A stretch of 64,000 nt of DNA, taken from assembly GCA_026874595.1 (NCBI GenBank), contig CM049308.1:46259327-46323326 (forward strand), read 5' to 3'. The translations under genes and the position numbers were made by a program. Under the pieces are notes generated by a model. The model was not told the DNA's origin, made no database searches, and saw only the letters and a program-made list of their open reading frames with translations. Each line of letters begins with the position of its first letter. Position 1 is the stretch's first letter. Source of the DNA: Sipunculus nudus. Its lineage: Eukaryota > Annelida > Sipuncula > Golfingiida > Sipunculidae. Positions 1 to 11,400 of the stretch are shown in pieces.

Positions 1-412
1 ACCAGCTTGACACGATAGATGTGCAAGTCAGGCCAAATCTCGCACCCTATCTCGTCAAACGAGAAAACACGAGATTTCACGGAAATGCTTATAACTCGAC
101 GAGTTTTACAGCTAGACAGGTCTAGTTTTCGGCATTTCATATCATTTGGCCAGCTTGACATGACAAACCTGAAAACGTCTCACTGCTTCTTGTCAAACGA
201 GATTAACGGGAATTCATGAAAAAATTTTGAACTTGGTCCCTTTTACACTAGAAAGATATGTAGCTGTTAAAGGTCAGCATGCATAAATAAACATATTATC
301 CGTTTCTGCTGCCCCCACAATGTTGCTCATTTATATTACTGTCTCTACATGCACTCTCTGTCTATCTGTCTCTATCATTTCCATTTCCGGCAAGCGCGTG
401 ACCTCTGGTCAT
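1..412 (+). mobile_element. 3' tail of a 148-bp-core, Helitron-like element
   Basis: This is the end of an element whose full copies lie at 20,004-29,283. It opens in a core repeat (CTCGTCAAACGAGA box near 52), followed by a terminal section matching 21,840-22,129 almost base for base. It ends in a TTCCGGCAAG box and the hairpin TGACC-TCT-GGTCA at 399-411, then TCTTG and a TTTG tract. Hairpin plus a CTRR-like end is the 3' layout of Helitrons; assignment to that superfamily is inference. The element begins outside the window. No protein-coding content is credible; the 66-aa and 62-aa frames are repeat readings. Confidence 0.7.
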
Positions 413-449
413 CTTGTTTGTTTGTTTGTTTGTTTGTTTGTTTGTTTGT
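413..449 (+). repeat. (TTTG)n microsatellite at an element junction
   Basis: About nine TTTG units join the 3' hairpin of one element to the 5' head of the next (TCACGACTCTCCAGGTCACA). The same arrangement recurs at 20,004, 22,131, 24,340, 27,100, 29,285, 31,090 and 36,000. In the hairpin-module variant TTTG is mixed with TCTG. Confidence 0.9.
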
Positions 450-1478
450 CACGACTCTCCAGGTCACATTTTTGCATCAATCAACTTGAAACTTACAGGC
501 TTGATTGATAAACCGATTTCTAGGTGCCCTATTGTTTTTGGTCAACATTGCTCCAAGGTCAAGGTTCAAGGTCACGACAAGTATGGTTAACGGTTTTTGC
601 ACTATAACTTTGCCATAAATAGGCGTATCCACTTCTGCAATAGCTAATTTTTTTCGTCATCACCTGGCCTTTCTTCTGACATGTAGCTTACTTAAATTTG
701 CCGTTACCATGGTTACATTTTTTTGGGCAAAAATCATGGAAAATGGAAATAACACGACCATTTTTTGTAACTTTGTCAATTTTTAAGCTACAGACGTCTG
801 GTTTTGGTCATTATGTACCTTATAGGCAGCTTGACATGATAAAACTAAAAGTCTCGCCAAATCTCGCACCATTTCTTGCCAAACGAGAGTTTCCGAGATT
901 TCATTAAATATGACCTACAGGCCGCATTTTTTTAACAGTGGCTTTGAAATTGATATATTTTCTGTCATTTATAAATATCTCGAAATCAATTTTTCATTTT
1001 TGGGAAATAGCCACCAGGGGGCGTGGTACATGAAAAACTGTAACATATCATTTTTCTGCAATATCTCAAAAAATATTAAACGTGACACCATTTTTTTTTG
1101 TGGTATCTGAAACTAGGAACATTGGCTTATTGCTCCGCACATGTAGCTTTGTACTGCCGTTACCATGGTTACCAAATTTTGGGGTAAAACGTGACAACTT
1201 GAAAATACGAAGTTTACCTGCTTCTATCTCTGTTGATATTTGCCATAGAAAGGTCTGGTTTTCGGCGTTAGACAGCATCCGTCTAGTTCTTAGTCATTCA
1301 ATCGCAAGTCTCGTCATATCTCGCACCGTTTCTCGTGAAACGAGAACACGTGACCATTCAAAGAAATGCCTATAATTCTGTCATTTTTCACGCTACAGAC
1401 ACATGGTTTGCAGCGCTGGATAGCAGCTGACACTCGCAGTCACATTCAGGGGTCACATTGTTAGTCTCGTCAAATCTG
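450..1478 (+). repeat. Diverged leading unit of the 1,426-bp array
   Basis: The stretch aligns with the 1,426-bp unit at an offset of 1,426-1,427 bp, but with many substitutions and small indels. Its first 70 bp follow the head of the 148-bp-core family (gcatcaatcaacttgaaac) rather than the array head (gccacaataaccttgaaac). It keeps the unit landmarks: AGGTCA repeats near 558, a GTTACCATGGTTAC site near 704, and the CTCF-like CCACCAGGGGGCG at 1,011. The last base distinguishing it from the homogeneous block is at 1,478 (G here, C in the other units). Confidence 0.85.
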
Positions 1479-1499
1479 GCGCCGTTTTTCGCCAAACCA

Positions 1500-1592
1500 C
1501 GAAGACACGTGCCGTCGCCGCAAGTGGCGGCAGGGTCCTTACGGTGGGCGGCCGGCGTGTGCAGCGGTCCGTGACGGCCTCTCCGGGCCCCA
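1500..1592. other. CpG-rich block of the 1,426-bp unit (first copy)
   Basis: About 90 bp rich in CG dinucleotides (ccgtcgccgcaag, ggcggccggcg, cggtccgtgacgg) sits in an otherwise AT-rich unit, just before the hairpin modules. It recurs every 1,426 bp and, diverged, near 32,180-32,280 and 33,200-33,290. A short unmethylated or promoter-like patch is possible; nothing in the sequence proves transcription. Confidence 0.55.
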
Positions 1593-1633
1593 TCTATTAT
1601 CATACATGTTGGAGGCACAGTCCATACTTTATT

Positions 1634-1819
1634 GCTTGCCGGAAATCTTCGATTTCGGCAAGCATGTTCGTCAGTTGCGTATGTCTGTTTGTCTGTTTGT
1701 CTGTTTGTTTGTTTGTTGCTTGCCGGAAATCTTCGATTTCGGCAAGCATGTTCGTCAGTTGCGTATGTCTGTTTGTCTCTTTGTTTGTTGCTTGCCGGAA
1801 ATCTTCGATTTCCGCAAGC
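1634..1819 (+). repeat. Three tandem hairpin modules (first copy)
   Basis: Each module starts with a 30-nt imperfect palindrome: outer arms GCTTGCC/GGCAAGC, inner arms GAAATC/GATTTC, a 3-nt TTC loop and one bulged G. Copies lie at 1,634-1,663, 1,718-1,747 and 1,790-1,819; the third has a C in place of a G in the outer arm. Each is followed by about 20 bp ending in GTATGTC and a TTTG/TCTG tract, giving spacings of 84 and 72 bp. The trio repeats in all units. Single or double modules occur at 24,271, at 26,957 with 27,033, at 31,041 and at 32,323; a diverged one is at 17,320. Confidence 0.9.
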
Positions 1820-1982
1820 ATATTGGTCAGTTGCGTATGTCTGTTTGTCTGTCTGTCTGTTTGTTTGTTTGTTTGTCACCACTCTCCTGGCCACAATTTT
1901 GCCACAATAACCTTGAAACTTACAGGGATGTTCGAAAACGTAATTTCTAGGTGCCCTATTGTTTTTGGTCAACATTGCTCCA

Positions 1983-2001
1983 AGGTCAAGGGTCAAGGTC
2001 A
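1983..2001 (+). promoter_or_regulatory. Triple AGGTCA direct repeat (DR1/ERR-like), first copy
   Basis: AGGTCAAGGGTCAAGGTCA contains three nuclear-receptor half-sites each separated by one base (DR1), and its last nine bases, TCAAGGTCA, match the extended ERR/SF-1-type monomer site. The motif recurs once per 1,426-bp unit and in each related element head. Similar runs with GGTCAAAGGTCA lie near 18,375, 18,785, 31,252, 32,534 and 34,385. The motif match is seen; receptor binding is untested. Confidence 0.5.
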
Positions 2002-2129
2002 CGACAGGTATGGTTAACGGTTTTTGCACTATAACTTCGCCATAAATAGGCTTATCCACTTCTGCAATAGCTCATTTTTTTCGTCATCACCTGGCCTTTC
2101 TTTTGACATGTAGCTTACTTAAATTTGCC

Positions 2130-2143
2130 GTTACCATGGTTAC
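2130..2143. promoter_or_regulatory. X-box-like site GTTACCATGGTTAC (first copy)
   Basis: One base from the perfect RFX X-box palindrome GTTACCATGGTAAC. Each 1,426-bp unit has two (2,130 and 2,585 in the first). The perfect 14-bp palindrome occurs at 31,404-31,417, 32,686-32,699 and 36,300-36,313 in diverged relatives, so the array version is a one-base variant of a site found across the family. Confidence 0.45.
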
Positions 2144-2436
2144 ATTTTTTGGGCAAAAATCATGGAAATTGGAAATAACACGACCATTTTTTGTAACTTT
2201 GTCAATTTTTAAGCTACAGACGTCTGGTTTTGGTCATTATGTACCTTATGGGCAGCTTGACAGGATAAAACTGAAAGTCTCGCCAAATCTCGCACCATTT
2301 CTCGTCAAACGAGAGTCTTCGAGATTTCATTAAATATGACCTACAGGTTGCATTTTTTTAACAATGGCTTTGAAATTGATATATTTTGTGTTATTTATAA
2401 ATATCTCGAAATCAGTTTTCCATTTTTTGGAAATAG

Positions 2437-2450
2437 CCACCAGGGGGCGT
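2437..2450 (+). promoter_or_regulatory. CTCF-like core CCACCAGGGGGCG (first array copy)
   Basis: This matches the vertebrate CTCF core except at its last position (T for C). Identical sites, all on the plus strand, lie at 1,011, 2,437, 3,863, 5,289, 6,715, 8,141, 9,567, 10,993, 12,419, 13,845, 15,271 and 16,697, and in diverged elements at 25,379, 31,702 and 36,598. Related sites in other families include 17,435, 17,766, 29,869, 30,201, 30,532, 32,826, 33,447, 33,778 and 35,347. Binding by the organism's CTCF is inference. Confidence 0.5.
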
Positions 2451-5400
2451 GGTACATGAAACACTGTAACATGTCATTTTTCTGCAATATCTCAAAAAAT
2501 ATTAAACGTGACACCATTTTTTTTGGTCGTATCTGAAACTAGGAACATTGGCTTATCTCTTCGCACATGTTGCTTTGTGCTGCCGTTACCATGGTTACCA
2601 AATTTTGGGGTAAAACTTGACAATCTGAAAATTCGGAGTTTTCCAGATTCTATCTCTGTTGATATTTGCGATAGAAAGGTCTGGTTTTTGGCGTTAGACA
2701 GCATCCCTCTAGTTCTAAGCCGTTCAATCGCAAGTCTCGTCATATCTCGCACCGTTTCTCGTGAAACGAGAACACGTGACCATTCAAAGAAATGCCTATA
2801 ATTCTGTCATTTTTCACGCTACAGACACATGGTTTGCAGCGCTGGATAGCGGCTGACACTCGCAGTCACATTCAGGGGTCACATTGTTAGTCTCGTCAAA
2901 TCTCGCGCCGTTTTTCGCCAAACCACGAAGACACGTGCCGTCGCCGCAAGTGGCGGCAGGGTCCTTACGGTGGGCGGCCGGCGTGTGCAGCGGTCCGTGA
3001 CGGCCTCTCCGGGCCCCATCTATTATCATACATGTTGGAGGCACAGTCCATACTTTATTGCTTGCCGGAAATCTTCGATTTCGGCAAGCATGTTCGTCAG
3101 TTGCGTATGTCTGTTTGTCTGTTTGTCTGTTTGTTTGTTTGTTGCTTGCCGGAAATCTTCGATTTCGGCAAGCATGTTCGTCAGTTGCGTATGTCTGTTT
3201 GTCTCTTTGTTTGTTGCTTGCCGGAAATCTTCGATTTCCGCAAGCATATTGGTCAGTTGCGTATGTCTGTTTGTCTGTCTGTCTGTTTGTTTGTTTGTTT
3301 GTCACCACTCTCCTGGCCACAATTTTGCCACAATAACCTTGAAACTTACAGGGATGTTCGAAAACGTAATTTCTAGGTGCCCTATTGTTTTTGGTCAACA
3401 TTGCTCCAAGGTCAAGGGTCAAGGTCACGACAGGTATGGTTAACGGTTTTTGCACTATAACTTCGCCATAAATAGGCTTATCCACTTCTGCAATAGCTCA
3501 TTTTTTTCGTCATCACCTGGCCTTTCTTTTGACATGTAGCTTACTTAAATTTGCCGTTACCATGGTTACATTTTTTGGGCAAAAATCATGGAAATTGGAA
3601 ATAACACGACCATTTTTTGTAACTTTGTCAATTTTTAAGCTACAGACGTCTGGTTTTGGTCATTATGTACCTTATGGGCAGCTTGACAGGATAAAACTGA
3701 AAGTCTCGCCAAATCTCGCACCATTTCTCGTCAAACGAGAGTCTTCGAGATTTCATTAAATATGACCTACAGGTTGCATTTTTTTAACAATGGCTTTGAA
3801 ATTGATATATTTTGTGTTATTTATAAATATCTCGAAATCAGTTTTCCATTTTTTGGAAATAGCCACCAGGGGGCGTGGTACATGAAACACTGTAACATGT
3901 CATTTTTCTGCAATATCTCAAAAAATATTAAACGTGACACCATTTTTTTTGGTCGTATCTGAAACTAGGAACATTGGCTTATCTCTTCGCACATGTTGCT
4001 TTGTGCTGCCGTTACCATGGTTACCAAATTTTGGGGTAAAACTTGACAATCTGAAAATTCGGAGTTTTCCAGATTCTATCTCTGTTGATATTTGCGATAG
4101 AAAGGTCTGGTTTTTGGCGTTAGACAGCATCCCTCTAGTTCTAAGCCGTTCAATCGCAAGTCTCGTCATATCTCGCACCGTTTCTCGTGAAACGAGAACA
4201 CGTGACCATTCAAAGAAATGCCTATAATTCTGTCATTTTTCACGCTACAGACACATGGTTTGCAGCGCTGGATAGCGGCTGACACTCGCAGTCACATTCA
4301 GGGGTCACATTGTTAGTCTCGTCAAATCTCGCGCCGTTTTTCGCCAAACCACGAAGACACGTGCCGTCGCCGCAAGTGGCGGCAGGGTCCTTACGGTGGG
4401 CGGCCGGCGTGTGCAGCGGTCCGTGACGGCCTCTCCGGGCCCCATCTATTATCATACATGTTGGAGGCACAGTCCATACTTTATTGCTTGCCGGAAATCT
4501 TCGATTTCGGCAAGCATGTTCGTCAGTTGCGTATGTCTGTTTGTCTGTTTGTCTGTTTGTTTGTTTGTTGCTTGCCGGAAATCTTCGATTTCGGCAAGCA
4601 TGTTCGTCAGTTGCGTATGTCTGTTTGTCTCTTTGTTTGTTGCTTGCCGGAAATCTTCGATTTCCGCAAGCATATTGGTCAGTTGCGTATGTCTGTTTGT
4701 CTGTCTGTCTGTTTGTTTGTTTGTTTGTCACCACTCTCCTGGCCACAATTTTGCCACAATAACCTTGAAACTTACAGGGATGTTCGAAAACGTAATTTCT
4801 AGGTGCCCTATTGTTTTTGGTCAACATTGCTCCAAGGTCAAGGGTCAAGGTCACGACAGGTATGGTTAACGGTTTTTGCACTATAACTTCGCCATAAATA
4901 GGCTTATCCACTTCTGCAATAGCTCATTTTTTTCGTCATCACCTGGCCTTTCTTTTGACATGTAGCTTACTTAAATTTGCCGTTACCATGGTTACATTTT
5001 TTGGGCAAAAATCATGGAAATTGGAAATAACACGACCATTTTTTGTAACTTTGTCAATTTTTAAGCTACAGACGTCTGGTTTTGGTCATTATGTACCTTA
5101 TGGGCAGCTTGACAGGATAAAACTGAAAGTCTCGCCAAATCTCGCACCATTTCTCGTCAAACGAGAGTCTTCGAGATTTCATTAAATATGACCTACAGGT
5201 TGCATTTTTTTAACAATGGCTTTGAAATTGATATATTTTGTGTTATTTATAAATATCTCGAAATCAGTTTTCCATTTTTTGGAAATAGCCACCAGGGGGC
5301 GTGGTACATGAAACACTGTAACATGTCATTTTTCTGCAATATCTCAAAAAATATTAAACGTGACACCATTTTTTTTGGTCGTATCTGAAACTAGGAACAT

Positions 5401-8400
5401 TGGCTTATCTCTTCGCACATGTTGCTTTGTGCTGCCGTTACCATGGTTACCAAATTTTGGGGTAAAACTTGACAATCTGAAAATTCGGAGTTTTCCAGAT
5501 TCTATCTCTGTTGATATTTGCGATAGAAAGGTCTGGTTTTTGGCGTTAGACAGCATCCCTCTAGTTCTAAGCCGTTCAATCGCAAGTCTCGTCATATCTC
5601 GCACCGTTTCTCGTGAAACGAGAACACGTGACCATTCAAAGAAATGCCTATAATTCTGTCATTTTTCACGCTACAGACACATGGTTTGCAGCGCTGGATA
5701 GCGGCTGACACTCGCAGTCACATTCAGGGGTCACATTGTTAGTCTCGTCAAATCTCGCGCCGTTTTTCGCCAAACCACGAAGACACGTGCCGTCGCCGCA
5801 AGTGGCGGCAGGGTCCTTACGGTGGGCGGCCGGCGTGTGCAGCGGTCCGTGACGGCCTCTCCGGGCCCCATCTATTATCATACATGTTGGAGGCACAGTC
5901 CATACTTTATTGCTTGCCGGAAATCTTCGATTTCGGCAAGCATGTTCGTCAGTTGCGTATGTCTGTTTGTCTGTTTGTCTGTTTGTTTGTTTGTTGCTTG
6001 CCGGAAATCTTCGATTTCGGCAAGCATGTTCGTCAGTTGCGTATGTCTGTTTGTCTCTTTGTTTGTTGCTTGCCGGAAATCTTCGATTTCCGCAAGCATA
6101 TTGGTCAGTTGCGTATGTCTGTTTGTCTGTCTGTCTGTTTGTTTGTTTGTTTGTCACCACTCTCCTGGCCACAATTTTGCCACAATAACCTTGAAACTTA
6201 CAGGGATGTTCGAAAACGTAATTTCTAGGTGCCCTATTGTTTTTGGTCAACATTGCTCCAAGGTCAAGGGTCAAGGTCACGACAGGTATGGTTAACGGTT
6301 TTTGCACTATAACTTCGCCATAAATAGGCTTATCCACTTCTGCAATAGCTCATTTTTTTCGTCATCACCTGGCCTTTCTTTTGACATGTAGCTTACTTAA
6401 ATTTGCCGTTACCATGGTTACATTTTTTGGGCAAAAATCATGGAAATTGGAAATAACACGACCATTTTTTGTAACTTTGTCAATTTTTAAGCTACAGACG
6501 TCTGGTTTTGGTCATTATGTACCTTATGGGCAGCTTGACAGGATAAAACTGAAAGTCTCGCCAAATCTCGCACCATTTCTCGTCAAACGAGAGTCTTCGA
6601 GATTTCATTAAATATGACCTACAGGTTGCATTTTTTTAACAATGGCTTTGAAATTGATATATTTTGTGTTATTTATAAATATCTCGAAATCAGTTTTCCA
6701 TTTTTTGGAAATAGCCACCAGGGGGCGTGGTACATGAAACACTGTAACATGTCATTTTTCTGCAATATCTCAAAAAATATTAAACGTGACACCATTTTTT
6801 TTGGTCGTATCTGAAACTAGGAACATTGGCTTATCTCTTCGCACATGTTGCTTTGTGCTGCCGTTACCATGGTTACCAAATTTTGGGGTAAAACTTGACA
6901 ATCTGAAAATTCGGAGTTTTCCAGATTCTATCTCTGTTGATATTTGCGATAGAAAGGTCTGGTTTTTGGCGTTAGACAGCATCCCTCTAGTTCTAAGCCG
7001 TTCAATCGCAAGTCTCGTCATATCTCGCACCGTTTCTCGTGAAACGAGAACACGTGACCATTCAAAGAAATGCCTATAATTCTGTCATTTTTCACGCTAC
7101 AGACACATGGTTTGCAGCGCTGGATAGCGGCTGACACTCGCAGTCACATTCAGGGGTCACATTGTTAGTCTCGTCAAATCTCGCGCCGTTTTTCGCCAAA
7201 CCACGAAGACACGTGCCGTCGCCGCAAGTGGCGGCAGGGTCCTTACGGTGGGCGGCCGGCGTGTGCAGCGGTCCGTGACGGCCTCTCCGGGCCCCATCTA
7301 TTATCATACATGTTGGAGGCACAGTCCATACTTTATTGCTTGCCGGAAATCTTCGATTTCGGCAAGCATGTTCGTCAGTTGCGTATGTCTGTTTGTCTGT
7401 TTGTCTGTTTGTTTGTTTGTTGCTTGCCGGAAATCTTCGATTTCGGCAAGCATGTTCGTCAGTTGCGTATGTCTGTTTGTCTCTTTGTTTGTTGCTTGCC
7501 GGAAATCTTCGATTTCCGCAAGCATATTGGTCAGTTGCGTATGTCTGTTTGTCTGTCTGTCTGTTTGTTTGTTTGTTTGTCACCACTCTCCTGGCCACAA
7601 TTTTGCCACAATAACCTTGAAACTTACAGGGATGTTCGAAAACGTAATTTCTAGGTGCCCTATTGTTTTTGGTCAACATTGCTCCAAGGTCAAGGGTCAA
7701 GGTCACGACAGGTATGGTTAACGGTTTTTGCACTATAACTTCGCCATAAATAGGCTTATCCACTTCTGCAATAGCTCATTTTTTTCGTCATCACCTGGCC
7801 TTTCTTTTGACATGTAGCTTACTTAAATTTGCCGTTACCATGGTTACATTTTTTGGGCAAAAATCATGGAAATTGGAAATAACACGACCATTTTTTGTAA
7901 CTTTGTCAATTTTTAAGCTACAGACGTCTGGTTTTGGTCATTATGTACCTTATGGGCAGCTTGACAGGATAAAACTGAAAGTCTCGCCAAATCTCGCACC
8001 ATTTCTCGTCAAACGAGAGTCTTCGAGATTTCATTAAATATGACCTACAGGTTGCATTTTTTTAACAATGGCTTTGAAATTGATATATTTTGTGTTATTT
8101 ATAAATATCTCGAAATCAGTTTTCCATTTTTTGGAAATAGCCACCAGGGGGCGTGGTACATGAAACACTGTAACATGTCATTTTTCTGCAATATCTCAAA
8201 AAATATTAAACGTGACACCATTTTTTTTGGTCGTATCTGAAACTAGGAACATTGGCTTATCTCTTCGCACATGTTGCTTTGTGCTGCCGTTACCATGGTT
8301 ACCAAATTTTGGGGTAAAACTTGACAATCTGAAAATTCGGAGTTTTCCAGATTCTATCTCTGTTGATATTTGCGATAGAAAGGTCTGGTTTTTGGCGTTA

Positions 8401-11400
8401 GACAGCATCCCTCTAGTTCTAAGCCGTTCAATCGCAAGTCTCGTCATATCTCGCACCGTTTCTCGTGAAACGAGAACACGTGACCATTCAAAGAAATGCC
8501 TATAATTCTGTCATTTTTCACGCTACAGACACATGGTTTGCAGCGCTGGATAGCGGCTGACACTCGCAGTCACATTCAGGGGTCACATTGTTAGTCTCGT
8601 CAAATCTCGCGCCGTTTTTCGCCAAACCACGAAGACACGTGCCGTCGCCGCAAGTGGCGGCAGGGTCCTTACGGTGGGCGGCCGGCGTGTGCAGCGGTCC
8701 GTGACGGCCTCTCCGGGCCCCATCTATTATCATACATGTTGGAGGCACAGTCCATACTTTATTGCTTGCCGGAAATCTTCGATTTCGGCAAGCATGTTCG
8801 TCAGTTGCGTATGTCTGTTTGTCTGTTTGTCTGTTTGTTTGTTTGTTGCTTGCCGGAAATCTTCGATTTCGGCAAGCATGTTCGTCAGTTGCGTATGTCT
8901 GTTTGTCTCTTTGTTTGTTGCTTGCCGGAAATCTTCGATTTCCGCAAGCATATTGGTCAGTTGCGTATGTCTGTTTGTCTGTCTGTCTGTTTGTTTGTTT
9001 GTTTGTCACCACTCTCCTGGCCACAATTTTGCCACAATAACCTTGAAACTTACAGGGATGTTCGAAAACGTAATTTCTAGGTGCCCTATTGTTTTTGGTC
9101 AACATTGCTCCAAGGTCAAGGGTCAAGGTCACGACAGGTATGGTTAACGGTTTTTGCACTATAACTTCGCCATAAATAGGCTTATCCACTTCTGCAATAG
9201 CTCATTTTTTTCGTCATCACCTGGCCTTTCTTTTGACATGTAGCTTACTTAAATTTGCCGTTACCATGGTTACATTTTTTGGGCAAAAATCATGGAAATT
9301 GGAAATAACACGACCATTTTTTGTAACTTTGTCAATTTTTAAGCTACAGACGTCTGGTTTTGGTCATTATGTACCTTATGGGCAGCTTGACAGGATAAAA
9401 CTGAAAGTCTCGCCAAATCTCGCACCATTTCTCGTCAAACGAGAGTCTTCGAGATTTCATTAAATATGACCTACAGGTTGCATTTTTTTAACAATGGCTT
9501 TGAAATTGATATATTTTGTGTTATTTATAAATATCTCGAAATCAGTTTTCCATTTTTTGGAAATAGCCACCAGGGGGCGTGGTACATGAAACACTGTAAC
9601 ATGTCATTTTTCTGCAATATCTCAAAAAATATTAAACGTGACACCATTTTTTTTGGTCGTATCTGAAACTAGGAACATTGGCTTATCTCTTCGCACATGT
9701 TGCTTTGTGCTGCCGTTACCATGGTTACCAAATTTTGGGGTAAAACTTGACAATCTGAAAATTCGGAGTTTTCCAGATTCTATCTCTGTTGATATTTGCG
9801 ATAGAAAGGTCTGGTTTTTGGCGTTAGACAGCATCCCTCTAGTTCTAAGCCGTTCAATCGCAAGTCTCGTCATATCTCGCACCGTTTCTCGTGAAACGAG
9901 AACACGTGACCATTCAAAGAAATGCCTATAATTCTGTCATTTTTCACGCTACAGACACATGGTTTGCAGCGCTGGATAGCGGCTGACACTCGCAGTCACA
10001 TTCAGGGGTCACATTGTTAGTCTCGTCAAATCTCGCGCCGTTTTTCGCCAAACCACGAAGACACGTGCCGTCGCCGCAAGTGGCGGCAGGGTCCTTACGG
10101 TGGGCGGCCGGCGTGTGCAGCGGTCCGTGACGGCCTCTCCGGGCCCCATCTATTATCATACATGTTGGAGGCACAGTCCATACTTTATTGCTTGCCGGAA
10201 ATCTTCGATTTCGGCAAGCATGTTCGTCAGTTGCGTATGTCTGTTTGTCTGTTTGTCTGTTTGTTTGTTTGTTGCTTGCCGGAAATCTTCGATTTCGGCA
10301 AGCATGTTCGTCAGTTGCGTATGTCTGTTTGTCTCTTTGTTTGTTGCTTGCCGGAAATCTTCGATTTCCGCAAGCATATTGGTCAGTTGCGTATGTCTGT
10401 TTGTCTGTCTGTCTGTTTGTTTGTTTGTTTGTCACCACTCTCCTGGCCACAATTTTGCCACAATAACCTTGAAACTTACAGGGATGTTCGAAAACGTAAT
10501 TTCTAGGTGCCCTATTGTTTTTGGTCAACATTGCTCCAAGGTCAAGGGTCAAGGTCACGACAGGTATGGTTAACGGTTTTTGCACTATAACTTCGCCATA
10601 AATAGGCTTATCCACTTCTGCAATAGCTCATTTTTTTCGTCATCACCTGGCCTTTCTTTTGACATGTAGCTTACTTAAATTTGCCGTTACCATGGTTACA
10701 TTTTTTGGGCAAAAATCATGGAAATTGGAAATAACACGACCATTTTTTGTAACTTTGTCAATTTTTAAGCTACAGACGTCTGGTTTTGGTCATTATGTAC
10801 CTTATGGGCAGCTTGACAGGATAAAACTGAAAGTCTCGCCAAATCTCGCACCATTTCTCGTCAAACGAGAGTCTTCGAGATTTCATTAAATATGACCTAC
10901 AGGTTGCATTTTTTTAACAATGGCTTTGAAATTGATATATTTTGTGTTATTTATAAATATCTCGAAATCAGTTTTCCATTTTTTGGAAATAGCCACCAGG
11001 GGGCGTGGTACATGAAACACTGTAACATGTCATTTTTCTGCAATATCTCAAAAAATATTAAACGTGACACCATTTTTTTTGGTCGTATCTGAAACTAGGA
11101 ACATTGGCTTATCTCTTCGCACATGTTGCTTTGTGCTGCCGTTACCATGGTTACCAAATTTTGGGGTAAAACTTGACAATCTGAAAATTCGGAGTTTTCC
11201 AGATTCTATCTCTGTTGATATTTGCGATAGAAAGGTCTGGTTTTTGGCGTTAGACAGCATCCCTCTAGTTCTAAGCCGTTCAATCGCAAGTCTCGTCATA
11301 TCTCGCACCGTTTCTCGTGAAACGAGAACACGTGACCATTCAAAGAAATGCCTATAATTCTGTCATTTTTCACGCTACAGACACATGGTTTGCAGCGCTG

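Noticed and set aside
1544-2017. Plus-strand 157-aa and overlapping 114-aa and 92-aa frames repeated in each unit
   Set aside because: They consist of TTTG/TCTG tract readings (CLFVCLSVCLFV) and the hairpin module in three frames. Openness in several frames on both strands is a tract property, not coding evidence.
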